From positions 1 to 64,000 of the forward strand of contig JAADJB010000045.1 of the NCBI GenBank assembly GCA_013151035.1: a stretch of DNA of 64,000 bases, given 5' to 3'. Positions 35,481 to 43,911 of this stretch are shown piece by piece; position 1 is the first letter of the stretch, and every line of letters starts with the position of its first letter. This DNA comes from Gammaproteobacteria bacterium (lineage in GTDB: Bacteria; Pseudomonadota; Gammaproteobacteria; JAADJB01). Under the pieces are notes generated by a model. It saw nothing but the letters and a program-made list of their open reading frames with translations. It searched no databases and was not told where the DNA came from. The translations under genes and the position numbers were made by a program.

Positions 35481-36161
35481 ATGAAATTAATAGAACGTTA
35501 TCTCAGTAGTACCGGGCGTTGTTTTGATATTGGTGGCGCTGTGCTTTCGGCATTAATGCGCTATGAGAAATCAGGCGAAGCGTATGCAGGAAGCGCTCAT
35601 CCACAGAGTGCAGGTAATGGTTCACTCATGCGCCTGGCACCGCTTGCTCTTGCCTATGCCAATAATCCTGAGCAGGCTATCGAACTCTCAGGGCAGATGT
35701 CACGCACCACGCATGGTGTAACTGTCGCAATAGATGCCTGTCGTTATTACACTGCTTTGATTATTGGTGCCCTGCAAGGTCGTTCAAAGGGTGAGTTGAT
35801 GGATGATCGTTTTAACCTGGTTGAAGGTTTGTGGGACAGGCAACCTCTGGTTAAAGAAATTGATGAAGTGGCACGCGGTTCATTTCAGTTTAAGCATGCT
35901 GATGAAATCAAGGGTTCGGGTTATGTAGTGGAATCACTGGAGGCATCACTCTGGGCCTTTTATACCACGGATAGTTTTGAAGAGGGTGTATTAGCGGCGG
36001 TGAATCTAGGTGATGATGCCGATACCACCGGGTCTATCTATGGTCAGCTGGCCGGTGCTTATTATGATATTGACAGCATACCGCAACACTGGCGAGACAA
36101 GATTGTTAGCTCGGATCTTATTATTGATCTGGCAGAGAAGATGATGGAGTGTATCGATTAA
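35481..36161 (+). pseudogene. ADP-ribosylglycohydrolase, N-terminally truncated
   Basis: Residues 1-226 match the ADP-ribosylglycohydrolase family from its internal YLSSTGRCFDIG motif onward: SAGNGSLMRLAPLALAY, SRTTHGVTVAIDACRYY, GSGYVVESLEASLWAF and NLGDDADTTGSIYGQLAGA, the second metal-binding site. The usual first 80-90 residues with the GDALG and TDDTxM metal motifs are absent. The frame begins at ATG 35481 with a good AGGAG site, just after the hairpin repeat, so it may be translated but should lack half of the binuclear Mg site. Function is probably lost or changed. Confidence 0.8.
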
Positions 36162-36635
36162 ATGGAATTAGATGATCAACGATTATATTTTGCCTACGGT
36201 ATGAATACTAACCTGGAAGGGATGAAGGTACGGTGTCCACAGGCCGAACCGATTGGTCAGGCCGTGTTACAGGATTATCGCTTAGTCTTTAGAGGGGTTG
36301 CCGATATCGAGCCAGCAGATGGTGATGAGGTTGCGGGTGTCTTGTGGTGGATCACGCCTGATTGTGAGGATGCGCTGGATATTTTAGAAGGCTATCCCTA
36401 CATGTATGGAAAAAGGGTAGTGAGTGTTACCCGGCCAGAGGGTAATGTAATGGATGCGATGGTCTATTACATGATGGATCAGGATGCAGAGGCATCCCCG
36501 AGCCATTTTTATATGGATGAACTGATTAGTGGTTACCGGACATTCAAGCTGGATCTTAATCAGTTAACCGACGCAGTCAAATCTTGTTCGGAGACATTGA
36601 CAGAGAAAGAGATAAAAAATCAGTATGGCTTGTAA
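36162..36635 (+). CDS. Gamma-glutamylcyclotransferase-like (GGCT/AIG2) protein
   Basis: A 157-residue protein. YFAYGMNTNLEGM (about 9-21) is the substrate-binding loop (usual form YGSNLN; Ser is Met here), and ALDILEGYPYMYGKRVV (about 74-90) holds the catalytic Glu. GGCT-like enzymes release 5-oxoproline from gamma-glutamyl compounds. It starts one base after the glycohydrolase stop, so the two are coupled. The exact substrate is unknown. The Ser-to-Met change may alter specificity. Confidence 0.82.
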   Translation: MELDDQRLYFAYGMNTNLEGMKVRCPQAEPIGQAVLQDYRLVFRGVADIEPADGDEVAGVLWWITPDCEDALDILEGYPYMYGKRVVSVTRPEGNVMDAMVYYMMDQDAEASPSHFYMDELISGYRTFKLDLNQLTDAVKSCSETLTEKEIKNQYGL

Positions 36636-36636
36636 A

Positions 36637-36660
36637 GGTAGGGTGCGTACTACGCACCAT
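36637..36660. repeat. GTAGGGTGCGT-family palindrome
   Basis: Full copy GGTAGGGTGCGT-ACT-ACGCACCAT, one base after the GGCT gene stop. It probably marks the 3' end of that operon. The following 113 bases (36661-36773) hold no recognised gene. Confidence 0.95.
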
Positions 36661-36773
36661 GATCTATGGATTCCCGTCAGTGAGATTTATTGAGCCAGCC
36701 ATTGGAGACCAAGCCAGATAGGAATGAGGCGCGTGCTCGTGAGAATCGGGGTATTCAAGGAGGGGTGAAATAA

Positions 36774-37057
36774 ATGCCTGAAATAGGTGTCATATTAGGG
36801 CGTAGCATGAATCCTTATCTTGAACAGTTAGGCCAGACTCTACGTATGGAGCGTAAAAAAAGAAGTTTAACCAGAGCGATGCTGGTGCTCGTGCGGGGGT
36901 GTCTCGACAGGATATCTCTGAAATAGAAAACGGGTCTTTTAAGGGGAGCATCCTGAAGGCTCAGGATTATGCCATGTCATTGGGTTATACCTTGTCGCTG
37001 GAAATTAAACGCCGACCACAATTGTCTGAATTAGAAGAACTATTCGATGAAGATTAA
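36774..37057 (+). pseudogene. hipB: HipB-like antitoxin with a frameshift
   Basis: From ATG 36774 (AAGGAGG upstream) the frame reads ... NPYLEQLGQTLRMERKKRSL, then shifts at about 36871-36875. In the other frame it continues SDAGARAGVSRQDISEIENG, GSILKAQDYAMSLGYTLSLE and ends ELFDED at 37057. Both halves are an XRE-type HTH antitoxin of the HipB kind. Loss of one C (ACCAGAG for an expected ACCCAGAG) would explain it. A sequencing error is possible, but the neighbouring hipA is also broken. Confidence 0.85.
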
Positions 37058-38087
37058 TGCAAAAGGTCGTATTCAGAATATCAATATTAAGGTGGTAGGT
37101 AGACCGGCTGGAGTGCTTAATAAAAAGTCTCAATTGGAATTCACATATCATTCTGATATCAGTAATGATATATCGGTAACCATGCCATTGAGTACGCCAC
37201 ATTATCAACGTGGATGAGATGCTTTTTTTATCGTTACAAGGACTCACGGGTATTGGTTGCCTTGGTTATGAGACAGCCGGTATTGAGTCAGAAGATATTG
37301 GCGGAGAAAAACTTTCAGAGATTCTTGCCTGGCAAGGTAAAGATGATTTATTTGAAGAGTTGCTTAATAAGTATTTGCTACAGTCGACGCTTAGCGGTGT
37401 GCAACCTAAAGTCATAGTGCCAGAAGAACAGACTGGATTGGAAAAGGGGGCATTTATTCTTCCTTCTCTAATCGTAAAGACCAGTGATGAGGATTATCCT
37501 GAGCTTGCGATTAATGAATATATTTGCATGAATTTGGCAAAGGCCTGTCAAATAAAAACACCTGATTTCTGGTTATCGGATAATCAACAGATCATAAGTA
37601 TCAGGGTAGTTATGAATCTATAGGTAAGGCACTTAATCTGTATTCATCTACTCCTAAGGAAGATATGGAAATATTTTTTAAAATGGTTGTGCTCAGTTGT
37701 TTGGTGGGAAATGGTGATGGCCATTTAAAATTTTTTTCTATGTTGTATGATCATCCTGATAATATGCGTTTAAGTCCTGTATATGATGTTGTTAACACGC
37801 AAATCTATATGCCAAAGGATACGCTTGCGTTAAATTTATCTAAATCAAAAGACTTTCCTGATCGACGAAGAATGATTGCCTTGAGTCAGTCATTGGGGAT
37901 AAAAAATGGAGAAATGATCCTCGATGAAATGGCAGGTATAGTTCGAGAACAGCTCGATAAGTTATCTGATTATACTGAATTAATGGCGCTTGATATTAAA
38001 GCTGCAATATTAAAAAACCTTCATTTAGTTACAACGCGTACAGCAATTAAAACACACTCATCAAGAAGGTATACTAAACATCATTGA
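37047..38087 (+). pseudogene. hipA: HipA-like kinase toxin, broken in several places
   Basis: Three frames are needed. 37047-37217 reads the N-terminal subdomain (GRIQNINIKVVGRPAGVL ... ISVTMPLSTPHY) and ends in TGA. 37210-37600 reads LQGLTGIGCLGYE and STLSGVQPKVIV ... IVKTSDEDYPELAINEYI. After DNQQ (about 37595) a deletion of roughly 50 codons and a shift lead into GSYESIGKALNLYSS and the catalytic part VGNGDGHLKFFS (metal/catalytic Asp) and LSPVYDVVNTQIY, ending at 38087. The kinase cannot be made. It overlaps hipB's end, the usual hipBA arrangement. Confidence 0.88.
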
Positions 38088-38157
38088 GTGCAGAGTCTCA
38101 TTTGTGCAACACTGGAATAGTGGTGTTAACAGGGATCGGTTACGGGCTGGCGTCATT

Positions 38158-38523
38158 CTATTTCAGTTCATAATCCTGGATCAAACTTTCGGTAGGAATT
38201 TTTAGTCCGGCATGTAGTTTTCTAATCATGCTTAATGTTAATTTGCGTTTGAAATTGAGCACTTCAGATACACGGCCAGATTGTCCAATATAGGGTATTA
38301 AATCTTTATTCTTCAGGTCGTATTGCTCCATACGGAAGCGAATGGCTTCCACAGGGTTGGGTGCATCGACAGGGTAATGTTGTGCCTCATATTTCTCAAT
38401 TAATGTTACGAGTATATCAAGCTTATCGCCTGCCGCCGTATCAAGACTGGCATCCATTAAATCATTAACCTGTGCAAGGGCGGCATTATAGTCTGCTTCA
38501 CATTTAATGGGTGTGATATTCAT
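38158..38523 (-). CDS. higA: HigA-type antitoxin
   Basis: A 121-residue antitoxin of the HigA group that has an N-terminal helical part (ITPIKCEADYNAALAQVNDL), the AQHYPVDAPNPVEAIRFRM linker and a C-terminal XRE HTH (KDLIPYIGQSGRVSEVLNFKRKLTLSMI). It looks complete. Its ATG overlaps the stop of the toxin gene upstream (TAATG-like). It would bind the toxin and the operon promoter. Confidence 0.92.
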   Translation of the reverse strand: MNITPIKCEADYNAALAQVNDLMDASLDTAAGDKLDILVTLIEKYEAQHYPVDAPNPVEAIRFRMEQYDLKNKDLIPYIGQSGRVSEVLNFKRKLTLSMIRKLHAGLKIPTESLIQDYELK

Positions 38524-38765
38524 TATATGGTCTCCACATTGATAGTATCGTATTGCTGATGAGTGCCCACAAAGCGTATGTAGACGACGCGGCTATCCTT
38601 GAGAATACTTGCATTGCGGAATTGTGCTTTAACCTGTTGAGGTGTTTCCCAGTTGGCTTCAGTAACCTCTTTATGCCAGGCTGCCAATGGGGCTTGAGCG
38701 TCGGCATATTCAGGATGTGACTGCCAGAACTCACGCAGTGTCCGTTTTGCGATGATTCTCATCAT
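38523..38765 (-). pseudogene. higB: HigB-type mRNA interferase with an internal deletion
   Basis: The frame reads MMRIIAKRTLREFWQSHPEY and AQFRNASILKDSRVV as usual, then goes straight to YIRFVGTHQQYDTINVETI. HigB proteins have about 22-24 residues here (FN-x-GGN-x-x-R strand pair, then VVYIRFVGTH), which make the central beta sheet and part of the RNase site. The loss is in frame and lies between the two VV positions. The toxin is about 80 residues instead of about 104 and should be inactive, while the antitoxin gene is whole. ATG 38765 or 38762 is the start. Confidence 0.75.
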
Positions 38766-38892
38766 CCCATTATGGGAGTTTTTTTGTAAAGTCAATACTT
38801 ACTTATAGAATTAATACACACTTGGTGATAACCGATTTTATTATCAGCATCCCGGCCTGATTTAATTTGTGCCTAAATATGTATCGTTCACC

Positions 38893-38925
38893 TTGATTTT
38901 TACCATTTATAAGTTACAATGTAAC
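38893..38925 (+). promoter_or_regulatory. Promoter with overlapping palindrome before the RHH protein
   Basis: TTGATT (38893-38898), 16 bases, TACAAT (38915-38920). The -10 lies inside GTTAC-AAT-GTAAC (38913-38925). A related half-site GTAACATGTAAAC follows. This fits self-repression by the ribbon-helix-helix protein encoded just downstream. A strong AGGAGG site precedes its ATG. Confidence 0.6.
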
Positions 38926-38952
38926 ATGTAAACAGTAAAAAGGAGGTGTGTC

Positions 38953-39465
38953 ATGTGTCCAGTGGTTAGAATACCGGAACAGACCTATAAACGTTTAGAA
39001 CAGCATGCGGAGGGTTTTGATAGCCCGGCAAGGGTGGTTGAGCGTCTGCTGAATCACTTTGAGGGTGTTGAGGATGTGCTGTCTGATAAGTTATCGAGTC
39101 GTGCTGCAAAAAGGAGGCCGCGTGAGAAATATTCCTTTAATAAGCAGGTGCTTGGAAAAGGCAGGATGGTCTTAGCCGTGGTGAAGGCATACCAGGTGGA
39201 TCACCCGGATGCATCATTTGCAGATTTAATTAATGTTTTCCCTGAGGGGCTTCAAGGGTCAATGGGAGTTTTCAGCGAGCAGGCCAAGGCGCAGGAGATC
39301 TTTGAGCGAACAGGACATAAGCGACATTTTATCAAGGATGCTGAGCTTATTAAGTTATCCGATGGTGTGATTGCGGTGAGTACAGAATGGGGTGCGGGTA
39401 ATATTGAGGCCTTTATTCAGAATGCGGCATCATTAGGTTATGTGGTATCTTTGTTAAATGATTAG
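38953..39465 (+). CDS. Ribbon-helix-helix protein with a C-terminal domain of unknown function
   Basis: A 170-residue protein. The N-terminus (VRIPEQTYKRLEQHAEGFDS, ARVVERLLNHF) looks like a SeqA/MetJ-type ribbon-helix-helix DNA-binding domain. The C-terminal 110 residues (YSFNKQVLGKGRMVLAVVKA, FPEGLQGSMGV, ELIKLSDGVIAVSTEWGAGN, IEAFI) form a domain that I recall at the C-terminus of assorted nuclease and restriction-linked proteins, but its function is unknown. AGGAGG lies 6 bases before the ATG. It overlaps bax by 8 bases. Confidence 0.7.
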   Translation: MCPVVRIPEQTYKRLEQHAEGFDSPARVVERLLNHFEGVEDVLSDKLSSRAAKRRPREKYSFNKQVLGKGRMVLAVVKAYQVDHPDASFADLINVFPEGLQGSMGVFSEQAKAQEIFERTGHKRHFIKDAELIKLSDGVIAVSTEWGAGNIEAFIQNAASLGYVVSLLND

Positions 39466-40195
39466 GAACTCTCAGATTAATTATATGAATGCAAGATGGC
39501 TTTATGTTTTTTTCATCATAAACAGTTTGTTTTTTTCAGTGGCACTAAAGGCGCAGGAAAAAATAACAGCTCAGCAGGCGAGTGTTTTTGATTATTCACA
39601 GGTCAGGACTGTTGCTGAAAAGAAACGGATTTTTTTCAGCATTCTGCGTCCGATTATATTAAGTGAGCTTCAGCTTATTGCTGAAAAACGTCAGCGCATT
39701 ATTCGGGCACGGGATAAGGGTGATGATATTTTATGGATAAAGCAGTTGGCGACTGAGTACAAGATTCAATGGGATGATAGCAACCCGGACTGGGATCAAT
39801 TGCTGCTTCGTGTCGATGGTCTGCCGGTGGATCTGATTATGGTGCAGGCGGCGAATGAATCGGCTTGGGGGCTGTCTCGTTTTGCGCGGCAGGGTAATAA
39901 CCTGTTTGGTCAATGGTGTTTCAGTAAGGGTTGTGGTCTAGTGCCGGGGCAGCGTACGGAAGGCGCGCGCCATGAGGTTAGACGTTTTTCCAGTATCAAT
40001 GAATCCATTACCAGTTATGTTCACAACATTAATACATTTGGTGCCTATCGGGAGTTGCGTAATCTTCGTGGGCAATTACGCGAGCAGGATAAACCACTGG
40101 ATGCTATTTTTCTTGCACAGGGATTAAAACAGTATTCCAGTCGGGGTATGGCCTATGTTGAAGAGATTCAATCAATGATAAGGAGTATGAGGTAA
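39458..40195 (+). CDS. Bax-like glucosaminidase-family protein
   Basis: A 245-residue exported protein of the Bax family (mannosyl-glycoprotein endo-beta-N-acetylglucosaminidase fold). Signal helix (LYVFFIINSLFFSVALKA), then the glucosaminidase core with IMVQAANESAWGLSRFA (Glu catalytic), QGNNLFGQWCFSKGCG, RFSSINESITSYVHNIN and AYRELRNLRGQL. It probably trims peptidoglycan. ATG 39485 is a plausible shorter start. Confidence 0.9.
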   Translation: MIRNSQINYMNARWLYVFFIINSLFFSVALKAQEKITAQQASVFDYSQVRTVAEKKRIFFSILRPIILSELQLIAEKRQRIIRARDKGDDILWIKQLATEYKIQWDDSNPDWDQLLLRVDGLPVDLIMVQAANESAWGLSRFARQGNNLFGQWCFSKGCGLVPGQRTEGARHEVRRFSSINESITSYVHNINTFGAYRELRNLRGQLREQDKPLDAIFLAQGLKQYSSRGMAYVEEIQSMIRSMR

Positions 40196-40206
40196 TCTTA
40201 TAGATG

Positions 40207-40230
40207 GATTCCCGCCTGCGCGGGAATGAC
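40207..40230. repeat. REP-like palindrome (ATTCCCGC...GCGGGAAT)
   Basis: ATTCCCGC-CTGC-GCGGGAAT with flanks G and GAC, just after bax. Related imperfect copies are at 50733-50756 and 59981-60004. Confidence 0.9.
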
Positions 40231-40248
40231 AGAGGTTCGGCGGTTTAA

Positions 40249-40272
40249 GGTAGGGTGCGTATTACGCACCAC
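40249..40272. repeat. GTAGGGTGCGT-family palindrome
   Basis: Full copy GGTAGGGTGCGT-ATT-ACGCACCAC between bax and ubiB, which converge. With the REP-like element it makes two hairpins in 66 bases, likely the transcription end for both genes. Confidence 0.95.
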
Positions 40273-40280
40273 AGGGCTAA

Positions 40281-41939
40281 TTATTTTTCTTCATCCCAGG
40301 TATATAAAAACAGTACTGCCACTCCTAACCCTCCGAGTACCCAGGATAATAGCGGCACACCTGCGATCATGCGAGGTGAATAACCATCGAGTCCAAAGAT
40401 CAGTGCGGCACTGATAATCAGGCCGGTTCCCAGTATGCTGGAGATGGTGCGTTTATTGGATCGTTTGATCTCGTTACGCAGTTCTCTAATTTGCTGATCG
40501 GCATCTTCGAGTTGTTCGGATAACTTGGCAGAATTTTCCAGGCTCTGGTGTACTAACATGGGTATTTTAGGTAATAGATCGCGCAACTCGGGCAGGTTCT
40601 TTGTTACATCCTTGAATATGCTGCTCACACTATTGCGTTGATACATCCATTTTTCCAGGAAGGGCTTTGCGGTTTGCCACAGGTCAAGATCGGGATAGAG
40701 TTGGCGGCCCAGGCCTTCGATATTGAGCAGGGTCTTTTGTAGCAGTACCAGTTGAGGTTGTACCTCCATATCGAAGCGGCGTGCAGTCTGGAACAGACGT
40801 AATAATAATTGGCCGAAGGAGATGTCTTTTAGCGGTCGTTCAAAAATAGGTTCACATACGGTGCGAATGGCGGCTTCGAATGCTTCGATGCGTGTGCCCT
40901 TGGGCACCCAGCCGGATTCCACATGAAGCTCGGCTACTCGTTTATAATCACGCTGGAAAAAGGCAAGGAAATTACCTGCCAGGTATTGTTGATCCTCATC
41001 ACTGAGTGAGCCGACAATGCCGAAGTCGATAGCGATGTATTGTCCCTGCGGGGAGACAAATATATTACCGGGGTGCATATCGGCATGGAAGAAATTATGC
41101 TGGAACACCTGGGTAAAAAATATCTCTACACCTTGTTCGGACAGACGTTTCAGATCGATGCCATTGTCTTTCAGTGCGCTGATATTACTAACGGGGGTAC
41201 CATAGATACGTTCCATGATGATGACGTTGGGTTTACAGTAAGGCCAGTAGATCTCGGGCACATAGAGAAGGTCTGAATCAGAAAAGTTACGGTATAACTG
41301 TGAGGCATTGGCTGCTTCACGCATTAGATCCAGTTCATCAAAGATGGTGCGTTTGAATTCCTCAACAACCTCGCAGGGGTGCAGACGTTTGCCATCTTTC
41401 CAGTAGTGTTCGGCTAATTTGGCGATATACCCCAGCAGGTTAACATCCTTACGAATAATGTTTTCAATACCAGGGCGCAACACCTTAACCACGACATCAC
41501 TGCCATCGGGCAGGGTTGCACTATGTACTTGTGCCACCGAGGCAGAGGCGAGTGGTGTTTCATCAAAATGATCAAAGAGCTCACTGATGGGTTTCTTGTA
41601 GGCCTTTTCGATAATTGCAATGGCTTGTTGGGATGGAAAAGGGGGGACGCGATCTTGCAGATGGGCGAGTTCATCGGCGATATCGTTAGGCAATAGGTCA
41701 CGTCGGGTTGAAAGAATCTGACCAAATTTTATAAAGATGGGGCCGAGTTCAATCAGTGCCTCACGGATGCGTTGGCCTCTTGGTTTGCGTTTGCGTTTGA
41801 TCCAGTTCCAGGGAGCTAGATAAAGTATAAAATGAAACGGTCTGAACAAGTGTGTTGCTAGCACGATCTCATCCAGTCCATGTTTAGCCAAAACATAGTT
41901 GATGTGTAATAGACGTGCCAGTTGTTTCGGGGATATCAT
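40281..41939 (-). CDS. ubiB: Ubiquinone biosynthesis accessory ATPase UbiB
   Basis: A 552-residue atypical kinase/ATPase (ADCK/COQ8 family) needed for ubiquinone synthesis. KxGQ-type motif [15 protein letters not shown] (about 48-62), Ala-rich loop [11 protein letters not shown] (about 127-137), VVVKVLRPG with the active Lys, [13 protein letters not shown] and IAIDFGIVG (metal Asp). Two C-terminal transmembrane helices ([33 protein letters not shown]) hold it in the inner membrane. It follows ubiE-ubiJ, the conserved order. Confidence 0.97.
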   Translation of the reverse strand: MISPKQLARLLHINYVLAKHGLDEIVLATHLFRPFHFILYLAPWNWIKRKRKPRGQRIREALIELGPIFIKFGQILSTRRDLLPNDIADELAHLQDRVPPFPSQQAIAIIEKAYKKPISELFDHFDETPLASASVAQVHSATLPDGSDVVVKVLRPGIENIIRKDVNLLGYIAKLAEHYWKDGKRLHPCEVVEEFKRTIFDELDLMREAANASQLYRNFSDSDLLYVPEIYWPYCKPNVIIMERIYGTPVSNISALKDNGIDLKRLSEQGVEIFFTQVFQHNFFHADMHPGNIFVSPQGQYIAIDFGIVGSLSDEDQQYLAGNFLAFFQRDYKRVAELHVESGWVPKGTRIEAFEAAIRTVCEPIFERPLKDISFGQLLLRLFQTARRFDMEVQPQLVLLQKTLLNIEGLGRQLYPDLDLWQTAKPFLEKWMYQRNSVSSIFKDVTKNLPELRDLLPKIPMLVHQSLENSAKLSEQLEDADQQIRELRNEIKRSNKRTISSILGTGLIISAALIFGLDGYSPRMIAGVPLLSWVLGGLGVAVLFLYTWDEEK

Positions 41940-41946
41940 TAATCGC

Positions 41947-42567
41947 TTACTCTGATTTCTCTTTTGCCCATTGTTGCAGACGTTTTATTCTTGCTTCGAG
42001 CCGATCACTATCATAACGTAACTGGTCGACATCGTTATAAAAGTTTTCCAGTTGAATGGCGGTTGGCAAAATTCTTTTTTCTTCCTGTAGATATTCTGTC
42101 AGGTCTTGTCCAAGTATCTTGGCACTTTGTTGGGTATAAGCCTTTGCCTTGCGGGTATTTCTCACTATCTGATGGGCGGCAATATCACCTGTAACACGTG
42201 AGAGCAGGTCTTCCCAGTCGATCTCAATAGCGTTTAATATATCGCGGAATTGTCGCCCGGTTTCCAGGTCGCCGCGCATCTCGATATTGGTGGAAAACAG
42301 GCTGCTCTTGTCCGATCCATGAATGCTTAAGTGTAACAGGTCAAACAGACTACAATAGATGCGGGTATCTGGTTTGTCTTCGTAGCTGGATAGTATCTGG
42401 ATCTTGCTGTCGGTTGGCAGGAAATAAAATTTAATATCGGGGGTGGTGATGTTTAGCAGGATAACCTTGTCTTCTAATTGTTGCAGTTGACTCGCAATCT
42501 CGGGATCAAGTCCTAATACGGTATTGATCGCGGTTTCGAGGCTGGCAGCAAGTAGAATGGAATTCAT
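41947..42567 (-). CDS. ubiJ: Ubiquinone biosynthesis accessory factor UbiJ
   Basis: A 206-residue SCP2-fold protein. The N-terminal sterol-carrier-like domain (about 15-115, [30 protein letters not shown]) should bind the lipid ubiquinone intermediate, and a C-terminal coiled coil (about 170-205) pairs with UbiK. It lies between ubiE and ubiB with 7- and 14-base gaps. Confidence 0.93.
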   Translation of the reverse strand: MNSILLAASLETAINTVLGLDPEIASQLQQLEDKVILLNITTPDIKFYFLPTDSKIQILSSYEDKPDTRIYCSLFDLLHLSIHGSDKSSLFSTNIEMRGDLETGRQFRDILNAIEIDWEDLLSRVTGDIAAHQIVRNTRKAKAYTQQSAKILGQDLTEYLQEEKRILPTAIQLENFYNDVDQLRYDSDRLEARIKRLQQWAKEKSE

Positions 42568-42581
42568 AATGAGCTATTGGA

Positions 42582-43328
42582 TTAAAGCTTGTATCCCCGG
42601 TGTAGGGCAACAATGCCGCCACTAAGGTTAAAGAATTCACAACGCTCAAAGCCGGCATTCTCCATCATTTCCTTGAGTTCTTCCTGCGGTGGGTGCATGC
42701 GGATGGATTCCGCTAGATAGCGGTAGCTTTCTTCATCATTGGCAATAAGCTTGCCCATGAAGGGCAGGATCTTGAAGGAATAAAAATCATAAAATGGTTT
42801 CAGTCCAGGGGTAACGGGTTTGGAAAACTCAAGTACCAGTAGTTTACCCCCCGGCTTGAGGATACGCTGCATGGAACGCAATGCCTTATCTTTATCGGTG
42901 ACATTGCGTAGACCAAAGGCCATGGTAATACAATCGAAATAATCATCCGGAAAAGGAAGTTCTTCGGCATTGGCTTGCACATAATGAATATTGCCACTCA
43001 CACCCTGGTTTAACATTCGGCTTCTGCCTTCTGCAACCATAGAGGCATTGATGTCGGCAAGAATAATCTCGCCTTCAGCACCCACCATTCTTGACATGCG
43101 CCCAGCAAGGTCACCCGTGCCACCGGCCAGATCGAGCACCTTGTGACCCTTGCGTACACCACTCAGGTCGAGGGTGTAACGCTTCCATAGACGATGGATG
43201 CCGAGTGACATGACATCATTCATAATGTCGTAGTTACTGGCGACGGAATCAAAGACCTTGGCGACCTTGCGTGCCTTTTCCTTGACAGGAACCTGTTGAA
43301 AGCCAAAGTGTGTCTTTTTTTCTTCCAT
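42582..43328 (-). CDS. ubiE: Ubiquinone/menaquinone C-methyltransferase UbiE
   Basis: A 248-residue SAM-dependent methyltransferase that methylates demethyl-quinone precursors. Opening [20 protein letters not shown] with [19 protein letters not shown] is diagnostic. SAM motif [16 protein letters not shown] (about 66-80), [16 protein letters not shown] and [14 protein letters not shown] follow. Length is normal. DUF971 lies upstream by 23 bases. Confidence 0.98.
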   Translation of the reverse strand: MEEKKTHFGFQQVPVKEKARKVAKVFDSVASNYDIMNDVMSLGIHRLWKRYTLDLSGVRKGHKVLDLAGGTGDLAGRMSRMVGAEGEIILADINASMVAEGRSRMLNQGVSGNIHYVQANAEELPFPDDYFDCITMAFGLRNVTDKDKALRSMQRILKPGGKLLVLEFSKPVTPGLKPFYDFYSFKILPFMGKLIANDEESYRYLAESIRMHPPQEELKEMMENAGFERCEFFNLSGGIVALHRGYKL

Positions 43329-43351
43329 CGTTATTGTCCGGATTGCTGTGC

Positions 43352-43714
43352 TTAGGCGTCGTTGGGTATTTTGTGCCCAGCCTCTTTGAGTTGTTGCAGG
43401 TACTCAGCCCAGTATTTGTCGTGGTTGCTGGCTAAATCATACAGCGTCGTCCAGGAATAGATACCGGTATTGTGATTGTCATCAAAATGTAGCTGTATGG
43501 CATAGTTGCCTACGCTATCGATCTTGTCGATGGCGACATCCGCCTTGCCAATTTGTAGTGTGCCTTGACCGGGGCCATGGCCCTGTACTTCGGCGGAGGG
43601 AGAATTGATCCGCAGATATTCACTGGTCAGGGTGAATTTCTCACCATTACCAAAGGTAAGGTCGAGGGTACGAGCCTTTTTGTTTAACTTGATTTCGGTT
43701 ATATGGATACTCAT
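43352..43714 (-). CDS. DUF971 (gamma-butyrobetaine hydroxylase-like N-domain) protein
   Basis: A 120-residue protein of the DUF971 family, a small beta domain with [20 protein letters not shown] and [20 protein letters not shown]. Similar domains sit in carnitine hydroxylases and Fe-S related proteins. The gene lies between hslU and ubiE, a common gammaproteobacterial position. Its precise role is unknown. Confidence 0.9.
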   Translation of the reverse strand: MSIHITEIKLNKKARTLDLTFGNGEKFTLTSEYLRINSPSAEVQGHGPGQGTLQIGKADVAIDKIDSVGNYAIQLHFDDNHNTGIYSWTTLYDLASNHDKYWAEYLQQLKEAGHKIPNDA

Positions 43715-43778
43715 TGTTTAGTCCTCTAATGTGCAGGGAGAGTCTCTGATTCAAGGCTTACGAATCCGAGAAATGAAT

Positions 43779-43870
43779 GGTCTATCTTTATCAGAGACAC
43801 GCCGTAAATACATCCCTGTAGGCTCGACGCCCGCGTCCATGCGGGCGACGGTCTCTGCTAAAGACAGACC
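43779..43870. repeat. Long hairpin repeat, copy 2
   Basis: The same 65-base core as copy 1 (43793-43857: AGAGACACGCCGTA ... GACGGTCTCT, inner GCCCGC-GTCCAT-GCGGGC). The outer arms GGTCTATCTTTATC / GCTAAAGACAGACC pair with two mismatches but differ from those of copy 1. The inner stem shows compensatory changes between copies (AGCCGC/GCGGCT against GCCCGC/GCGGGC). It lies between hslU and DUF971 in the same-strand gap. Confidence 0.92.
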
Positions 43871-43911
43871 CTCCATGTCTCTCGCAGTTAATGTATTCAT
43901 CGGCGCCTTTT

